Source: Cryobacterium zongtaii
Lineage (GTDB): Bacteria; Actinomycetota; Actinomycetes; Actinomycetales; Microbacteriaceae
DNA: 64,000 bases
Direction: 5' to 3'
NCBI RefSeq assembly: GCF_002909375.1
Contig: NZ_PPXD01000022.1
Location: 1 to 64,000 of the forward strand
Shown: piece by piece, positions 42,604 through 50,599 of the stretch
Numbering within the stretch: the first letter of the stretch is position 1
Layout: the number at the start of each line of letters is the position of its first letter
The notes under the pieces: generated by a model
The model's database searches: none
Told to the model about the DNA's origin: nothing
The model's input: only the letters and a program-made list of their open reading frames with translations
Position numbers and translations under genes: made by a program

Positions 42604-43347
42604 ATGCAACTCGACAAGAAGAGCGTCATCGTCACCGGTGGGGCCTCCGGCATCGGCGGCGCCATCACCCGCACCTTCGTGGAACGCGGTGCCAGCGTCG
42701 TCGTGGTGGATCTCGCCCGGGAGGCCGGGGAAGCCCTGGCCGCCGAGCTCGGCGACACCGTGGTGTTCCTGCAGGGCGACGTGTCCGATCCTGCCGTTGC
42801 CGAGCGGGCCGTCGGCGCAGCCGTGGATCGCTTCGGCGGGCTGCACGGACTGGTGAACAACGCGCACGCCTCGCGCCAGGCGCCCTTCCTCGAGCTCACC
42901 GAGCAGATGTGGGACCTCTCCTTTTCCACCGGGCTGCGCGCCACCATCAACTTCATGCGCGCCGCCTACCCGGAACTGAAGAAGACCACGGGATCGGTGG
43001 TGAACTTCGGCTCCGGCGCCGGCCTGGACGGTCAGCCCACCCAGGCCGCGTACGCGGCGGCGAAGGAAGCCATCCGGGGCCTCAGCCGCGTCGTCTCGAA
43101 CGAATGGGCACCAGACGGCATCCGGGTCAACGTGGTGTGCCCCATGGCGATGACCGAGGGTGTGCAGGCCTGGTCACAGGCGTTCCCCGAGCTGTACCAG
43201 TCGACCCTGGCCAAGATCCCCCTCGGTCGTTTCGGGGACCCGGGTACCGATGTCGCCCCCGCGGTCGCCTTCCTGGTTTCTGACGACTCGAATTACATCA
43301 CCGGGCAGACGCTCATGGTCGACGGTGGGACCATCAAGCTGCACTGA
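42604..43347 (+). CDS. Short-chain dehydrogenase/reductase (FabG-like)
   Basis: A 247-residue SDR with TGGASGIGGAIT (about 11-22), the Asp-containing VVDLAREAG, VNNAHAS in place of the usual NNAG, and YAAAK as the catalytic Tyr-Lys pair. FGSGAGLDG carries the Ser, and the C-terminus has the typical GQTLMVDGGT. It probably reduces or oxidises an alcohol/ketone with NAD(P). ATG 42604 lies 5 bases after the previous SDR stop; the two enzymes may act in sequence on one substrate under MarR control. Confidence 0.9.
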   Translation: MQLDKKSVIVTGGASGIGGAITRTFVERGASVVVVDLAREAGEALAAELGDTVVFLQGDVSDPAVAERAVGAAVDRFGGLHGLVNNAHASRQAPFLELTEQMWDLSFSTGLRATINFMRAAYPELKKTTGSVVNFGSGAGLDGQPTQAAYAAAKEAIRGLSRVVSNEWAPDGIRVNVVCPMAMTEGVQAWSQAFPELYQSTLAKIPLGRFGDPGTDVAPAVAFLVSDDSNYITGQTLMVDGGTIKLH

Positions 43348-43448
43348 GGCGACAGTGCTGCGTCGACGCGGACGGCGTCAATGGCACGGCGGCGCCGTCC
43401 TGGCTAGGGGCCTACCGCGGTGCGGGGTCTTCTGTCACTCTGGGCGCC

Positions 43449-43922
43449 ATGAGCATCCGAGCCCGAGTGGTGGTGGGGGTCTATCCAGGTCAGGCCGACG
43501 GCGTCGTGCTGCAGGCCGCGGTGTTCGCCGCGCGGTTCGACGCCGAGCTGGTGTGCGCCTGGGTGGACCCCGGCCGGCATCCGCGGGCCGACCACGCCGA
43601 CGCGCCCACGCCGGGTAGCGGCGCGGGCGTCGACCCGTACCTCACCGCCCACCTGACCCGGATCCTGGGCGGCCACGACATCGAGTGGAGCACCCGCCAG
43701 CTCTCCGGCGACCCGGCCAGGGCGCTCGGGCAGCTCGCCGAGACGCTCCGGGCCGTGATGATCGTGGTCGGCACCAGGGACGGCACCGTGCGCGGCAGCC
43801 TGCAGGAGTTCTTCGCGGGTTCGATCGCGATGCACCTGGCGCACCGGCAGCACCGTCCCGTCGTCGTCGTCCCCCTGTCGCCGGTGTCGTTCGACGATGA
43901 CGTGCCATGGGAGTCCGAGTGA
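43449..43922 (+). CDS. Universal stress protein family
   Basis: A 157-residue single-domain UspA-like protein. It starts VVVGVYPGQADGVVL, and the C-terminal nucleotide-binding signature is GTRDGTVRGSLQEFFAGSIA followed by HLAHRQHRPVVVVP, matching the G-x2-G-x9-G-S/T pattern of ATP-binding USPs. Function: cytosolic stress or nucleotide-binding protein of unknown target. The fluoride riboswitch starts 18 bases after its stop, so it is not under the switch but may read through into it. Confidence 0.85.
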   Translation: MSIRARVVVGVYPGQADGVVLQAAVFAARFDAELVCAWVDPGRHPRADHADAPTPGSGAGVDPYLTAHLTRILGGHDIEWSTRQLSGDPARALGQLAETLRAVMIVVGTRDGTVRGSLQEFFAGSIAMHLAHRQHRPVVVVPLSPVSFDDDVPWESE

Positions 43923-43939
43923 GCGGTGTACCCTTTTGC

Positions 43940-43999
43940 GTGGTGATGGATCCCACCTGAGCACCCGCTCGAACCGCCGACTGCGCTGATGGTTCCGGC
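43940..43999 (+). ncRNA. Fluoride riboswitch (crcB motif)
   Basis: GGTG (43942-43945) and CACC (43954-43957) form the first stem around ATGGATCC; CGCTGATGG (43984-43992) supplies the conserved CUGAUGG, and GGTTCC (43991-43996) can pair with GGATCC in the first loop (one mismatch) as the required pseudoknot. A TACCCT -10-like box (43929-43934) would start RNA near 43941. The position upstream of a gpm-crcB-crcB operon matches the class. Fluoride binding would switch the operon on. Confidence 0.85.
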
Positions 44000-44014
44000 C
44001 GACGAGACTGGTGG

Positions 44015-44761
44015 GTGACGGTGACGAGCTGGCCGAGCGGTGCTTCACTCGTCCTGCTCCGCCACGGCCAGAGCACCGCGAACGCCGCCGGCCTCTTCAC
44101 CGGCATCCTCGACCCCGAGCTGTCACCGTCCGGCGCCGACGAGGCGCTGGCCGCCGCCGACCTGCTCACGGCGCACGACCTGGTCCCGGATGCCGTCCTC
44201 GTCTCCCCGCTGCAGCGCGCCAGGCAGACCAGTGCCATCGTGGCCACCGCGCTGGAGTTGCCGGCCGACGCTGTCCACACCGACTGGCGTTTGAACGAAC
44301 GCAACTACGGCGCCCTCACCGGACGGTACAAGGACGATGTGCGCGCCGAGGTCGGCGAGGCCCAGTTCCTGGCCTGGCGCCGCTCGGTCGACACCGCGCC
44401 GCCGGCCATGTCCGACGAGCAGCTTGGCGGCTTCGCCGACACGGCCCTGTTCCGTGGCCTGCCCGCCCGGGCGCTCACCCGCAGCGAGTCGTTACGTGAC
44501 GTGATGGCCCGGGTGGCCGAGATCCATACCGATCGGGTGCTGCCGCTCCTGGCGGATGAGCGCACCGTGCTGGTCGTGGCGCACGGCAACTCCCTCCGCG
44601 CGTATTGCGCCGTGCTCGAGACCCTCGACAAATCGGCCATCCACCGACTCAATCTGCCCACCGGGCATCCGCTGGTCTACCAGGCCGGCGGCCGGCGGTA
44701 CCTCGACGCCCCACGTGCCGAGGCGGCCGCGCTCGCCCTCGCCCTCGACGGCGGCACCTGA
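44015..44761 (+). CDS. gpmA: 2,3-bisphosphoglycerate-dependent phosphoglycerate mutase-like
   Basis: A 248-residue histidine phosphatase superfamily enzyme. LLRHGQSTAN (His17, the phosphorylated residue), LNERNYGALTG (near 93-103) and VVAHGNSLRA (second His) match dPGM and distinguish it from simple phosphatases, where the RNYGALTG block is absent. It would interconvert 3- and 2-phosphoglycerate. It is the first gene after the fluoride riboswitch and overlaps crcB (TGATG). Enolase, the next glycolytic step, is a known fluoride target, so an extra mutase here may relieve fluoride stress; that role is inferred. Confidence 0.85.
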   Translation: MTVTSWPSGASLVLLRHGQSTANAAGLFTGILDPELSPSGADEALAAADLLTAHDLVPDAVLVSPLQRARQTSAIVATALELPADAVHTDWRLNERNYGALTGRYKDDVRAEVGEAQFLAWRRSVDTAPPAMSDEQLGGFADTALFRGLPARALTRSESLRDVMARVAEIHTDRVLPLLADERTVLVVAHGNSLRAYCAVLETLDKSAIHRLNLPTGHPLVYQAGGRRYLDAPRAEAAALALALDGGT

Positions 44762-45219
44762 TGGCAGTCCCGACCGGCGCGTCGCGCCCCGTACACCTGC
44801 GCTGGCCGCACCTCGCCCTCGTCTTCGCCGGCGGCACCGTCGGCACCGCGCTGCGCGAGCTCTTGGCGATCTCGGTGCCGCCGGTCGCGGGGGTGGCTGT
44901 CGTGATCGTGGGCATCAACATCGTCGGCGCCTTCGTGCTCGGGCTGCTGCTGGAGACCCTGGCCCGCCGCGGCCCAGACGAAGGCCGACGCCGGCAGCTG
45001 CGGCTGCTGCTGGGCACCGGCGTGCTCGGCGGCTTCACCACCTACAGCGCCCTGGCCACCGACACCGGCCTGTTGCTGGCCGACAGTCGACTCGGCGCCG
45101 CCCTGCTCTACGCGCTGGGCACGGTTCTGATCGGCGCGGTCGCCTCGTGGGCCGGGATCGGCGCGGCCGGGGCGCTGCACGGCCGGCGGCCGAATCGTAG
45201 CGGGACGGCGGCCCGATGA
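44761..45219 (+). CDS. crcB: Fluoride exporter CrcB/Fluc, subunit 1
   Basis: A 152-residue membrane protein with four helices. FAGGTVGTALREL, the N-containing INIVGAFVLGLLLE and GVLGGFTTYSALATDT are the Fluc signatures (the Asn, Phe and Thr line the fluoride pores). Two CrcB genes in a row suggest a heterodimeric double-barrelled channel. The ATG overlaps the gpm stop, and the next crcB overlaps its stop. The C-terminus is a basic tail. Confidence 0.93.
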   Translation: MAVPTGASRPVHLRWPHLALVFAGGTVGTALRELLAISVPPVAGVAVVIVGINIVGAFVLGLLLETLARRGPDEGRRRQLRLLLGTGVLGGFTTYSALATDTGLLLADSRLGAALLYALGTVLIGAVASWAGIGAAGALHGRRPNRSGTAAR

Positions 45220-45593
45220 CCCCGCTGCTCTTTGTCGCCGTGGCGCTGGCCGGCGGTCTCGGCGCGACCCTGCGGCTGGTCCTCGACGGCGTCGTGAAGT
45301 CCAGGGTGCGCACCACGCTGCCGGTCGGCACCCTGCTCATCAACGTGGTCGGCTCCCTGCTGCTGGGACTCATCACCGGCCTCACCCTGGCGCTGTGGTT
45401 GCCGGAGGCCTGGCACCTGGTACTCGGCGGCGGCCTGCTGGGCGGTTTCACCACCTTCAGCACCGCCAGCTACGAGACCGTGCGGCTGGCGCAGGACCGG
45501 CGGTCCCTTCCGGCGCTCGTCAACGGGCTCGGGATGCTCGCGCTCGCGGTGGGCTGCGCCTTCCTGGGCCTCTGGCTGGGCCTGGGCGGGTAG
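45216..45593 (+). CDS. crcB: Fluoride exporter CrcB/Fluc, subunit 2
   Basis: A 125-residue four-helix Fluc protein: LGATLRLVLDGVV, INVVGSLLLGLITG and GGGLLGGFTTFSTASYETV carry the conserved Asn, Gly and Phe-Thr-Thr-Phe-Ser residues. It pairs with the preceding subunit to form the fluoride channel that lets F- leave the cell. The ATG overlaps the first crcB stop (ATGA). The gene is convergent with the MarR gene, only 12 bases away, so transcripts may collide. Confidence 0.94.
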   Translation: MTPLLFVAVALAGGLGATLRLVLDGVVKSRVRTTLPVGTLLINVVGSLLLGLITGLTLALWLPEAWHLVLGGGLLGGFTTFSTASYETVRLAQDRRSLPALVNGLGMLALAVGCAFLGLWLGLGG

Positions 45594-45605
45594 CCCAGCG
45601 CGAGG

Positions 45606-46100
45606 TCAGATCGACTCGTTGTGCCTGGCCACCGCATCGGTCACCCAGGAGAGCTCGTCGACGAAACGACCGAGCAACCGGGCCAACTCGGTGCGGTCCA
45701 CTTCAGTCCACTTGCCGACCAGGGTTCCGTACACGTCCTGGGCGAGCTGGCGGTGCCGGGCGATAGCGGTACGCCCCTCTTCCGTCGCGGTGATGAGCAC
45801 GCCCCGCCGATCGGTCGGATCGGATCGCCGACTCACCAGTCCGGATTTCTCCAGCCGCCGGATCTCGGTGGTCATGGTGGACTTGTCCACCGCCATCCAG
45901 CCCGCGAGCTTCGACATCCGCAGCGGCCCGGCGACGACGACGCGTTCCAGCAACCAGGAGTCCGTGCTGGAGAGGGCGGCACCGCTCGAATCGTGCAGCA
46001 TCCGTTTATTGTCGGCGCGCGTCGACCAGCGAAGGATGGTCGACAGGGCCGATTCCAGAGCCTCACCGACCGTTGGAGCGGTTTCCCGGCTGTACACCAT
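45606..46100 (-). CDS. MarR-family regulator divergent from terC
   Basis: A 164-residue winged-helix regulator: helix-turn-helix around LRMSKLAGWMAVDKSTMTTEIRRL, wing RRSDPTDRRGVLITATEEG. The start ATG 46100 is preferred (AGGAAA 9 bases upstream); an ATG at 46154 would lie inside the operator palindrome. It is divergent from terC, and two TTGG/CCAA palindromes (46139-46156, 46199-46214) lie between them, so it probably represses both. The inducer is unknown. Confidence 0.87.
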   Translation of the reverse strand: MVYSRETAPTVGEALESALSTILRWSTRADNKRMLHDSSGAALSSTDSWLLERVVVAGPLRMSKLAGWMAVDKSTMTTEIRRLEKSGLVSRRSDPTDRRGVLITATEEGRTAIARHRQLAQDVYGTLVGKWTEVDRTELARLLGRFVDELSWVTDAVARHNESI

Positions 46101-46138
46101 GGCTGAAAGTTTCCTGACTTTTCGGAGGCTGTGCGAAT

Positions 46139-46156
46139 AGTTGGACGGATCCAACT
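46139..46156. promoter_or_regulatory. Palindromic operator 1, marR-terC region
   Basis: AGTTGGA (46139-46145) and TCCAACT (46150-46156) are perfect arms around CGGA, just upstream of the MarR start. Confidence 0.65.
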
Positions 46157-46198
46157 AACATAGTGGAGCTACCTTACCTTTCGGTTGGGATGCGAATG

Positions 46199-46214
46199 GT
46201 TGGGCGACCCCAAC
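46199..46214. promoter_or_regulatory. Palindromic operator 2, marR-terC region
   Basis: GTTGGG (46199-46204) and CCCAAC (46209-46214) around CGAC, 37 bases before the terC start. The half-site resembles that of operator 1; centres are 59 bp apart. Confidence 0.6.
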
Positions 46215-46250
46215 TTAATCACACCACTACCCCCGCGGAGAACACCACCC

Positions 46251-47432
46251 ATGGACATACCCGGCTACGTCTGGCTCCTCACGATCCTCGGCATCGTCGC
46301 CCTGCTCACCTTCGACTTCTTCTTCCACGTGCGCAAGGCTCACGAGCCGACCCTCCCCGAGGCCGCCAAGTGGTCCGCCATCTATGTGGGCATCGCGATC
46401 GCCTTCGGACTCGGTGTTCTCTTTTTCGGCGGCGGCACGCTCGGTACCGAGTACTTCGCGGGCTACATCACCGAGAAGGCGCTGTCGGTCGACAACCTCT
46501 TCGTCTTCCTCATCATCATGGCCAGCTTCAAGGTGCCTCGCGCCGACCAGCAGAAGGTGCTCCTCTTCGGCATCGTCTTCGCGCTGATCGCCCGCACCGG
46601 GTTCATCTTCCTCGGCGCGGCGCTGATCAACTCGTTCGCCTGGCTGTTCTACCTGTTCGGCGCATTCCTCATCTACACCGCGGTCAAGCTGCTGAAGCCC
46701 GAAGCCGAGAGCGACGAGGCCGACAACTTCATCATCCGGCTGGCGAAGCGCCTGTTCCACACCACCGAGCGGTACGACGGCGACAAGCTCTTCACCAGGG
46801 AGAACGGCAAGAAGGTCATGACGCCGATGCTTCTCGTCATGGTCGCCATCGGTGGCACCGACCTCCTGTTCGCGCTGGACTCCGTGCCCGCGATCTTCGG
46901 CCTCACCCAGAACGTCTACATCGTCTTCACCGCGACGGCGTTCTCGCTCATGGGCCTCCGCCAGCTCTACTTCCTCATCGACGGCCTGCTCGACCGCCTG
47001 ATCTACCTCAGCTACGGCCTGGCCGCGATCCTCGGCTTCATCGGCATCAAGCTCGTACTGCACGCCCTGCACGAGAACACGCTGCCGTTCATCAACGGCG
47101 GCGAGCACGTCCCGGTCTTCGAGATCAGCACCGGCGTCTCGCTCGCCGTGATCATCGGTGTTCTCACGGTCACAGTCATCGCTTCGCTCGTCAGCCCGGC
47201 CGGCCGCGCGCACAGCGCGATCGCGCTCAGCAAGGCTTCGGCCAAGAAGTACCTGACCGGCGACTTCAGCGGCAAGGGTGAGACGCGCGACGAAACCTAC
47301 GCTCTCGTCGTCGCCCACGAACGCGCCCTGGGCCTGCTCACCCCCAAGCACCGGGCTCGTGCCGCCGAAGACGAAGAGCTGCAGGCGCTGCTGGCCGAGG
47401 CGCACAACGCCCACGCCGGCGTCGCGAAGTAG
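46251..47432 (+). CDS. terC: TerC family integral membrane protein
   Basis: A 393-residue polytopic membrane protein of the TerC/Alx family. Signature segments: ITEKALSVDNLFVFLIIM (acidic helix near 76-93), IGGTDLLFALDSVPAIFGLTQN (split by the family's Asp-Ser-Val-Pro motif) and LMGLRQLYFLIDGLLDRLIYL. It belongs to the tellurium/stress resistance system and has been linked to Mn2+ transport and to the metallation of exported proteins in other bacteria. A 50-residue acidic C-terminal tail is probably cytosolic. ATG 46251 follows CGGAGAAC. A strong terminator separates it from terD. Confidence 0.93.
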   Translation: MDIPGYVWLLTILGIVALLTFDFFFHVRKAHEPTLPEAAKWSAIYVGIAIAFGLGVLFFGGGTLGTEYFAGYITEKALSVDNLFVFLIIMASFKVPRADQQKVLLFGIVFALIARTGFIFLGAALINSFAWLFYLFGAFLIYTAVKLLKPEAESDEADNFIIRLAKRLFHTTERYDGDKLFTRENGKKVMTPMLLVMVAIGGTDLLFALDSVPAIFGLTQNVYIVFTATAFSLMGLRQLYFLIDGLLDRLIYLSYGLAAILGFIGIKLVLHALHENTLPFINGGEHVPVFEISTGVSLAVIIGVLTVTVIASLVSPAGRAHSAIALSKASAKKYLTGDFSGKGETRDETYALVVAHERALGLLTPKHRARAAEDEELQALLAEAHNAHAGVAK

Positions 47433-47440
47433 CACCACCC

Positions 47441-47492
47441 ACGGAGCGGGCGGCGACGCGCGCGGCTGTCGCCGCCTCGCCGCCCGCTCCGT
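47441..47492 (+). terminator. Strong hairpin between terC and terD
   Basis: Perfect 16-bp arms (47441-47456, 47477-47492) with a second inner stem, followed by GGATTTT. A TAGACT -10-like box (47519-47524) downstream probably drives the terD operon. Confidence 0.75.
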
Positions 47493-47575
47493 ACAGGATT
47501 TTCCGTGCCGGTGGCCTCTAGACTGGGCGCGCACTGGCGCTGACCAACACAAAACGTCATACGAAGGAGTACACA

Positions 47576-48166
47576 ATGGGTTTGAGCTTGTCAAAGGGCC
47601 AGTCGCTCTCGCTGACCAAGGCGGATGGCGGCAGCCTCTCGAAGGTCCGCATGGGCCTCGGCTGGGACAGCGCCGCCCCCGTCAAGCGCGGCCTGTTCGG
47701 TCGCGGCAAGGCCGCAGAGGTCGACCTCGACGCCTCGGCGATCTTCTTCGACGCCGCCGGCAAGGTCCTCGACACCGTCTGGTTCCAGCAGCTCAGCAGC
47801 AAGGACGGCTCGACCCGCCACACCGGCGACAACCTGACCGGGGCCGGCGATGGCGATGACGAAACCATCCTCGTCGACCTCGCCCAGGTGTCCGCGGCGG
47901 TCTCGCAGATCGTGTTCGTCATCAGCAGCTACAGCCAGCAGACCTTCGACCTCGTCGAGAACGCGTTCAGCCGCCTCGTCGACGACTCGTCCGCCGGCAC
48001 CCCTGAGGTCGCCCGCTACCAGCTGACCGACAGCGGCCCGCACACCGCCATGATCATGTCGAAGGTCTCCCGCGACGGCACCGGCTGGACCTTCAAGGCC
48101 ATCGGCGAGCGCGCCACCGGCCGTTCGGCCATGGACCTGCTCACCGCGGCAGCGAAGGTCCTCTAA
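47576..48166 (+). CDS. TerD-family stress protein 1
   Basis: A 196-residue TerD-domain protein. It has MGLSLSKGQSLSLTK, MGLGWD, the central VDLDASAIFFD, GDNLTGAGDGDDE with Ca2+-binding acidic residues (Asp-x-Asp-x-Glu), and the C-terminal GWTFKAIGE. A short insertion with AAPVKRGLFGRGKAAE sits between strands. TerD proteins bind calcium and are thought to form cytosolic assemblies in the Ter stress response. An AAGGAG site lies 6 bases before ATG. Confidence 0.92.
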   Translation: MGLSLSKGQSLSLTKADGGSLSKVRMGLGWDSAAPVKRGLFGRGKAAEVDLDASAIFFDAAGKVLDTVWFQQLSSKDGSTRHTGDNLTGAGDGDDETILVDLAQVSAAVSQIVFVISSYSQQTFDLVENAFSRLVDDSSAGTPEVARYQLTDSGPHTAMIMSKVSRDGTGWTFKAIGERATGRSAMDLLTAAAKVL

Positions 48167-48220
48167 CCGCGCCACCGCACGGCCGTTCACCCACCCCATA
48201 CACACAAGGAGAAAATTCCC

Positions 48221-48799
48221 ATGGCAGGTCTGACACTCGCAAAAGGCAACAACCTCTCGCTGACCAAGGTCAGCCCCGGACTCACCGTCGCGACTGTCGG
48301 CCTGGGTTGGGACCCGCGCACCACCAGCGGCGAAGCCTTCGACCTGGACGCCTCCGCGCTCCTCATCGGCGACAACGGCAAGGTGCGTTCCTCCGCCGAC
48401 TTCATCTTCTACAACCAGCCTTCCTCGGCAGACAAGTCGGTTGTGCACCTCGGTGACAACCGGTCGGGAGCCGGGGACGGCGACGACGAGCAGATCAACA
48501 TCGACCTGCGTCAGGTGGCCAGCGACGTCTCCCGCGTGGTGATCGTGGTCTCGATCGACCAGGCCGACGCACGCCGCCAGAACTTCGGCCAGGTGCGCGG
48601 GGCGTACTGCCGCATCGTCGACCAGGACGATCAGGAGATCGTGCGGTTCGACCTGAGCGAGGACGCGGCACCCGAGACCGCCATGCTGTTCGCCGAGGTC
48701 TACCGCAACGGCACCGACTGGAAGTTCAAGGCCGTCGGCCAGGGCTACACCACCGGACTCGCGGGCATCGCCACCGACTTCGGCATCTCCCTCGACTAA
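48221..48799 (+). CDS. TerD-family stress protein 2 (TerE/TerZ-like)
   Basis: A 192-residue TerD-domain protein with LTLAKGNNLSLTK, GLGWDPR, FDLDASALLIGDNGKV, HLGDNRSGAGDGDDEQI and DWKFKAVGQGY, all conserved calcium-binding and core segments. It is cleaner (no insertion) than the copy upstream and more similar to the E. coli TerD/TerE type. AAGGAG lies before the ATG. It is 54 bases downstream of copy 1 and 51 upstream of telA, so all share a transcript. Confidence 0.93.
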   Translation: MAGLTLAKGNNLSLTKVSPGLTVATVGLGWDPRTTSGEAFDLDASALLIGDNGKVRSSADFIFYNQPSSADKSVVHLGDNRSGAGDGDDEQINIDLRQVASDVSRVVIVVSIDQADARRQNFGQVRGAYCRIVDQDDQEIVRFDLSEDAAPETAMLFAEVYRNGTDWKFKAVGQGYTTGLAGIATDFGISLD

Positions 48800-48850
48800 C
48801 CGGCCCACGCTCGTCGCCGCCCGCCGCACCAGAATCAGACAGGACCACGC

Positions 48851-50053
48851 ATGAGTTCACCCCTCTCTCCCCCGGACGCCTCCGAGCTGGCCCTGGTGCT
48901 GAAAGCGCCGGATGCACCGGACATCGTGGTGGCGGACGACGCGCCCGGGATGGTGCCGGTTCCGGCCGAGCGGCAGCAGGAGATCGCCCGTCAGGCGCGG
49001 GAGTTCGTGGCGGATGTCTCGTCCCTGGATCCGCGGACCCCCGAGTTCAGCGCGAAGATCGAGGGCATCTCCGGCCTCGCGAGCGCCGAGATGGTGCAGT
49101 CCAGCGGCTACTCCACCCGCATGCTCGAGCGCTCGTCGACTTCGGTCGCCGGCGCCAAGCGCACCGGCAACAGCGCGCAGATCACCGTGGCGAACACTCT
49201 CGGTGAGCTGCGCTCGACCGTTGAGGACCTCACGCCCAACGACGCCGACCTCGGAATGGGACGCAAGATCCTGGGCTTCATCCCCGGCGGGAACAAGCTG
49301 GCGAAGTACTTCCAGAAGTACGAGTCAGCCCAGACCCAGCTCGACGCGATCATCAAGTCGCTGATGAGCGGGCAGGACGAACTCCTCAAGGACAACGCGT
49401 CGCTGGCCGGTGAGAAGGTGCAGCTCTGGGAGACCATGCAGACGCTGAGCGAGTACGCGGTCTTCGCCAAGGCCCTGGACAACGCCACCGTCGAGAAGAT
49501 CGACGCCTCGCGGTCGGCCGGTCGCATCGACGAAGCACAGAAGCTCGAAGCCGACGTGCTCTTCCCGATCCGCCAGCGGCACCAGGACATCCTCACCCAG
49601 CTCGCCGTGTCGGTGCAGGGCTACCTGGCGATGGATCTGATCCGCAAGAACAACCTGGAACTCATCAAGGGTGTCGACCGGGCGCGCACGACGACCATCG
49701 CGGCGCTCCGCACGGCCGTCATCGTGGCGCAGGCCCTGGCCAACCAGAAGATGGTGCTCGACCAGATCGACGCGATCAACACCACCACCAACAACATGAT
49801 CCTCAAGACCAGCGAGATGCTCAAGGACCAGACCGTGCGCATCCACGAGCAGGCGTCGAACTCCGGAGTGAGCGTCGAGACGCTGCAGAAGGCCTTCGAC
49901 AACGTGTTCGCCACCATGGACGCGATCGACACCTTCCGCGCCGCTGCCGCCAAAAACATGGAGGGCACGGTCTCGGCCCTCGAAACCGGACTGCAGAAGG
50001 CGAAGCCGTACCTGGAACGCAGCAAGCAGGGGGAACAGCGCGAGCTACGCTAG
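48851..50053 (+). CDS. telA: Toxic anion resistance protein TelA/KlaA
   Basis: A 400-residue, mostly helical cytosolic protein of the TelA family. LGRKILGFIPGGNKLAKYF-type region (MGRKILGFIPGG near 137-148), VQLWETMQTLSEYAVFAKAL and ARTTTIAALRTAVIVAQALANQ are family-typical; length is normal (about 390). It is predicted to bind to the TerD proteins and to membrane. The last 100 residues are long amphipathic helices. It links the TerD genes upstream to the unrecognised gene at 50087. Confidence 0.92.
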   Translation: MSSPLSPPDASELALVLKAPDAPDIVVADDAPGMVPVPAERQQEIARQAREFVADVSSLDPRTPEFSAKIEGISGLASAEMVQSSGYSTRMLERSSTSVAGAKRTGNSAQITVANTLGELRSTVEDLTPNDADLGMGRKILGFIPGGNKLAKYFQKYESAQTQLDAIIKSLMSGQDELLKDNASLAGEKVQLWETMQTLSEYAVFAKALDNATVEKIDASRSAGRIDEAQKLEADVLFPIRQRHQDILTQLAVSVQGYLAMDLIRKNNLELIKGVDRARTTTIAALRTAVIVAQALANQKMVLDQIDAINTTTNNMILKTSEMLKDQTVRIHEQASNSGVSVETLQKAFDNVFATMDAIDTFRAAAAKNMEGTVSALETGLQKAKPYLERSKQGEQRELR

Positions 50054-50086
50054 ACAATCGGGCAACGTAACGAGGACGGTGAGGGC

Positions 50087-50599
50087 ATGGCGTTCGGCAA
50101 GTTCGTAGACTCTCTGTTCAAGGGTCCGGCGACGACGGATGCCCACTCCGCGGCCGTGGAGCCGGCTGCCGTCGTGGAATCCGAGGATGAAGCGACACGG
50201 CGCGCCCTCGACCAGCTGCGCGCAGCCGTTCGGAGCTCCGGGGGCGAACTGCCCACCCTGCTCACCTCCAGGCTCGCCCAGATCGACGACCTGCTCCGTC
50301 GCGTCATCGAAATGGTCGCCGCCCAGAACGCCTCGACCGAGCAGCGGGTGTTGCTCGATGCGATGATCCGGGACTACCTGCCGACCCCGCTGCGGGCCTA
50401 CCTCGCTCTGCCAGAGGCCGAACGCACCAACACCTCCGCTGCCACCCTGCAGTTCTCGGCCCAACTCGGGATCCTCGAGGAAACCATCGGCGACCTGCTC
50501 AACCAGATTCGCATCGGCGCCATCGCGGAGCTCTCCACCCACGGGCGTTTCCTGGCCGACAAGTTCGCGGCTCCCACCCTCACGTTGGACGGACGATGA
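50087..50599 (+). CDS. Unrecognised helical protein in Ter operon
   Basis: A 170-residue protein I do not recognise. Residues 1-40 are polar and variable; from about 35 on it is almost all helix with a heptad-like Leu/Ile pattern (LTSRLAQIDDLLRRVIEMVAA; LRAYLALPEAERTNTSAATLQ; LGILEETIGDLLNQIRIGAI). No signal peptide or membrane helix. It lies 33 bases after telA and overlaps the third terD gene (ATGA), so it belongs to the same unit. The helical layout and the place next to TelA make a TelA-partner role plausible, but this is inference. Confidence 0.75.
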   Translation: MAFGKFVDSLFKGPATTDAHSAAVEPAAVVESEDEATRRALDQLRAAVRSSGGELPTLLTSRLAQIDDLLRRVIEMVAAQNASTEQRVLLDAMIRDYLPTPLRAYLALPEAERTNTSAATLQFSAQLGILEETIGDLLNQIRIGAIAELSTHGRFLADKFAAPTLTLDGR

